NCBI GenBank assembly: GCA_025917655.1
Contig: CP084613.1
Span: 1,178,001-1,242,000 of the forward strand
Direction of reading: 5' to 3'
DNA length: 64,000 bases
From: Chlorella sorokiniana
Taxonomy: Eukaryota > Chlorophyta > Trebouxiophyceae > Chlorellales > Chlorellaceae
Below the pieces are notes generated by a model. That model was not told the DNA's origin. It worked only from the letters and a program-made list of their open reading frames with translations, and ran no database searches. How positions within the stretch are numbered: the stretch's first letter is position 1; every line of letters begins with the position of its first letter. The position numbers were made by a program, and so were the translations under genes. Positions 59,615 to 64,000 of this stretch are shown in pieces.

Positions 59615-61770
59615 TGTCGCCCACGGAAGCTTTCACCCTTGCCCCGTGCTTTGGCACCCAGGGCAAGGAGGAGCAGCTGCTTGACGGCTCGCTCTGGGAT
59701 AACCGCTTCAAGGACCTGGACCAGGCCGGCAACATCATCGCCGAGTGAGTTAGGGTTGGGAGGGGGTGGATCGGGGCTGATTAGGGCTTTGGAAGCCCTA
59801 CTGGAGCGTGTCTCCCCAGCCCGCCGCGGTTATCCCCGCCGCCGTTCTCTAAGAACTGCAAGTCACGCTGTGGTGCAGGTATGTGTGGATTGGCGGCACT
59901 GGCGCCGACTTGGTGAGTCATTGGGCAAGCTTGCCCTAGCAACTGCCGCCACCCTCCTACAGGGTCCGGCTGCACCGGCGGGTTGTCACGATCGCTTCAT
60001 GCGACCTTGGAGAGTTTGTGAGCGGCGGGACGCTCAGGTTTGTGCTCGTCTGCCTGCCCACTTGTGCAGCGCTCCAAGACGCGCGTGTTGACCAAGGTGC
60101 CTTCCAAGCCCGAGGAGCTGCCTGCGTGGAACTACGATGGCTCCTCTACGGGCCAGGTGAGCCCAGGGAGTGGAGGTAGCCAACCTGGTGGAGCGCCGGC
60201 GGCAGCCAAGTTGTCTGCTGGGGAGCGGTTGTCTGGCAGGCCCTGTTGGTTGTTTGCAGACTGCAAATTTGCTGCTGGATATTTCATTTCACAGTTGGTA
60301 AAAGCTGTACCTGGAATGGCCGCTCCTGCCTTGGCATCCTTGCTGCACCATAATCCTTACTTAGCATCCTTGCATGCCTTATTCAATTCCCACCTTGCTC
60401 CTGCTTGCAGGCCCCTGGCACTGATTCAGAGGTGTACATTGTTCCCCGTGCTATCTACAAGGACCCATTCCGCGGTGGCGACAACATCCTTGTTATGTGC
60501 GACTGCTATGAACCGCCCCGCGTGAATGAGGACGGCACCGTCTCCGCAATCAAGCCGATCCCCACCAACACACGCGCTGCCTGTGCTGACGTGCGTTCCA
60601 GCGAGGCAGCACACTGGACAGATTGCTTAGCGCCGGTCGTTGCGGGCGTGCAGCTGCACAGACCGTGCGACGCACATAGGCTGCTCACCATCGCTCCTTT
60701 GTGCTCAACCTGCAGGTGATGGAGAAGGTCAAGGACGAGGAGCCCTGGTTCGGCATCGAGCAGGAGTACACGCTGCTCAACGCGCGCACCAAGTGGCCCC
60801 TGGGCTGGCCCGTCAATGGCTACCCCGGCCCTCAGGGTCCTTACTACTGCTCTGGTGCGAGTCATTTTCTGCTGTGCATGTTGCTGCACCCAAGGTGCCA
60901 AAATTTGTGGACAACTGCGTCTGTCTGTCGGCTGGCCGTGCTGATTGCGGGCTGCCCTGCCCGGCCTGCTTTGCAGCTGGTGCCGGCGCAGCTATTGGCC
61001 GCGAGCTGATTGAGAGCCACCTCAAGGCATGCCTGTTTGCGGGCATCAACATCAGTGGCGTGAATGCGGAGGTCATGCCCGCTCAGTGGGAGTACCAGGT
61101 GTGTGTCGCAGTGATTTCGAATGCTCCTGGTTTGAGCAGGCCTGCCCGGCTGGTATGCCTCATCTGCTCCCCTGCTTCTTGACCTGGCAGGTGGGACCCT
61201 GCACCGGCATCAAGATGGGCGACGACCTGTGGATGTCGCGGTATATCATGTACCGCCTGGCCGAGCTGTACAACGTGGAGGTCACCTTTGACCCCAAGCC
61301 CATCCCTGGCGACTGGAACGGCGCTGGCGGCCACACCAACTACTCGACCAAGGCAACTCGCACTGCGGGCACTGGCTGGCAGGCGATCCAGGACCAGATT
61401 GCCAAGCTGGAGAAGCGCCACGCTGTGCACATCGCTGCTTACGGCGAGGGCAATGAGCGCCGCCTTACCGGTGAGCGGGCGCTCGCTTCTGGCTTGCTTT
61501 GCCAATGGCTGGCTGGTCCTTCCTTTCCTGGCTGCTATCCAACCCCTGCCATCACCTCCCATCCCCTGGCACTCCCTTTTCCGTAGGCAAGCACGAGACC
61601 AGCAGCATGCACGACTTTTCGTGGGCGTGGCCAACCGCGGCTGCTCCATCCGCGTGGGCCGCATGGTGCCGGTGGAGAAGTGCGGCTACTACGAGGACCG
61701 CCGCCCCGCCTCCAACCTGGACCCCTACGTTGTCACCAAACTGATCTGCGAGAGCACGTTGCTGCTGTGA
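59615..61770 (+). CDS. GLN: Glutamine synthetase (GS, type II)
   Basis: Makes glutamine from glutamate, ammonia and ATP. Start ATG 59615 ([20 protein letters not shown]), with a stop in frame four codons upstream. Exons: 59615-59744, 59879-59912, one from 60070 to about 60156, then others. In order: [38 protein letters not shown] (the DGSST latch), [111 protein letters not shown], then [13 protein letters not shown] and [20 protein letters not shown]. All metal and substrate motifs are present. One base is missing from the G-run at 61623-61625, in the invariant FSWGVANRG. No clear transit peptide is seen at this start, so cytosolic GS1 or a missed leader exon are both possible. Confidence 0.95.
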
Positions 61771-62419
61771 GCGGTGCAGTGACGTCATCCGTGCCCGCCG
61801 GGCCGGCCAAACAAATGAAGGCACTCCTGGGGTGGACGAGCAGCACAATTGCGCTGCAGCCGCATGTTCCAGGATCCTGCTTGTGTTCCCCCAATGCTGT
61901 CGTCCACATCCCCGCCATGCGTGTGCCTTTGCTGACCCCGCCCTCTCGTGCTGACGCCCCTGGTTTTTGCCCACCTCTATGTGCCATCAATCCTTTCTTG
62001 GCTTTGCAATGCCCTGCTGTTATGTGTCCCATGCCTCCTCGACACGTCTGCCGCCCCAACGCCCTGATCTGTGAGCGCGTGCTCGCCCCTCCCTCTGTAA
62101 TCGGACTTACTTCTGAGCTGATTAGCTGTACAGAACAGCAGTTCAGGTAGCAGTGGGTATGTCGAATGCTGTCGTGGGCACGGCAGGGGCGGCTGAAGTA
62201 ATCAAGGCCAGAACCTGCCGGCGCCTTGCCGTGTTGGCGCGGCGCTGTGAAATGGCCCTGGGGCACCCGTCGTGACGTGTGTTGTCGCTTCATAGCCAAG
62301 CTGCCATCCGACATATTGAAGGGCTTGTGCAGAAAAGAGACCTGCGGAACAGACCAGAATAAGTCGCTGAGTGGCCGCTGATCGCCTTCCCTGCCCAGCG
62401 AGCGGATACCACTGGAGCG
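61771..62419. other. GS 3' UTR and CDC48 promoter region
   Basis: About 650 bases between two plus-strand genes. A TGTAA at 62096 marks the probable end of the GS transcript, leaving about 320 bases for the CDC48 promoter and 5' UTR. No gene is seen. Confidence 0.5.
62096..62100 (+). terminator. TGTAA polyadenylation signal of glutamine synthetase
   Basis: TGTAA lies about 325 bases after the stop at 61770; no earlier copy is seen on the plus strand in this UTR. Confidence 0.5.

Positions 62420-64000
<1,581 letters not shown>

Overview
This window is nuclear DNA of a green alga, most likely a trebouxiophyte close to Chlorella. The reasons are high GC content with strong G/C third-position bias, many short GT-AG introns (mostly about 80-250 bp) with acceptors ending in gcag, TGTAA polyadenylation signals just after stop codons, and a plant-plus-alga gene set (CBL calcium sensor, Echidna/TVP23, SLP1-type SUN protein, plant-type formiminotransferase, eEFSec). 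I saw no reverse transcriptase, integrase, transposase, rRNA, tRNA or CRISPR array. All exon joins are hand-read; those I give to the base were checked for splice motif and reading phase, the rest are approximate.

Layout, left to right: 3' part of a CrtI-type FAD oxidoreductase (+); type II membrane glycosyltransferase (+); patatin-like phospholipase (+); small conserved protein (-); GAR synthetase of purine synthesis (-); TVP23/Echidna (+); CreA-like organelle protein (-); selenocysteine elongation factor eEFSec (+); SLP1-type SUN protein (-); PIG-A, the GPI-anchor glycosyltransferase (+); cytochrome b561 (-); DUF89 4'-phosphopantetheine phosphatase (+), whose largest intron holds an unrecognised gene on the opposite strand; SUV3 RNA helicase (-); REV1 translesion polymerase (+); PhoD-like phosphatase (+); a doubtful small Cys-rich ORF (-); an aldehyde-dehydrogenase-like protein (+); a small one-pass membrane protein (-); formiminotransferase (-); calcineurin B-like protein (+); a malic-enzyme homologue lacking the catalytic residues (-); glutamine synthetase (+); and the 5' part of CDC48/p97 (+).

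From about 7 kb on, genes mostly alternate in orientation. Divergent pairs are separated by about 275-860 bp and convergent pairs by about 145-690 bp, so many neighbours probably share a promoter region or a 3' region. There is no operon-like pathway grouping.

Ten single-base frame breaks fall in conserved motifs of otherwise well-kept genes (glutamine synthetase, SUV3 motif VI, PIG-A, eEFSec and others). Eight look like missing bases and two like extra bases, several of them in homopolymers. The likeliest reading is residual long-read assembly error, so automatic gene models here will be cut or mis-spliced at these points. The most biologically unusual items are the malic-enzyme pseudoenzyme and the nested antisense gene.
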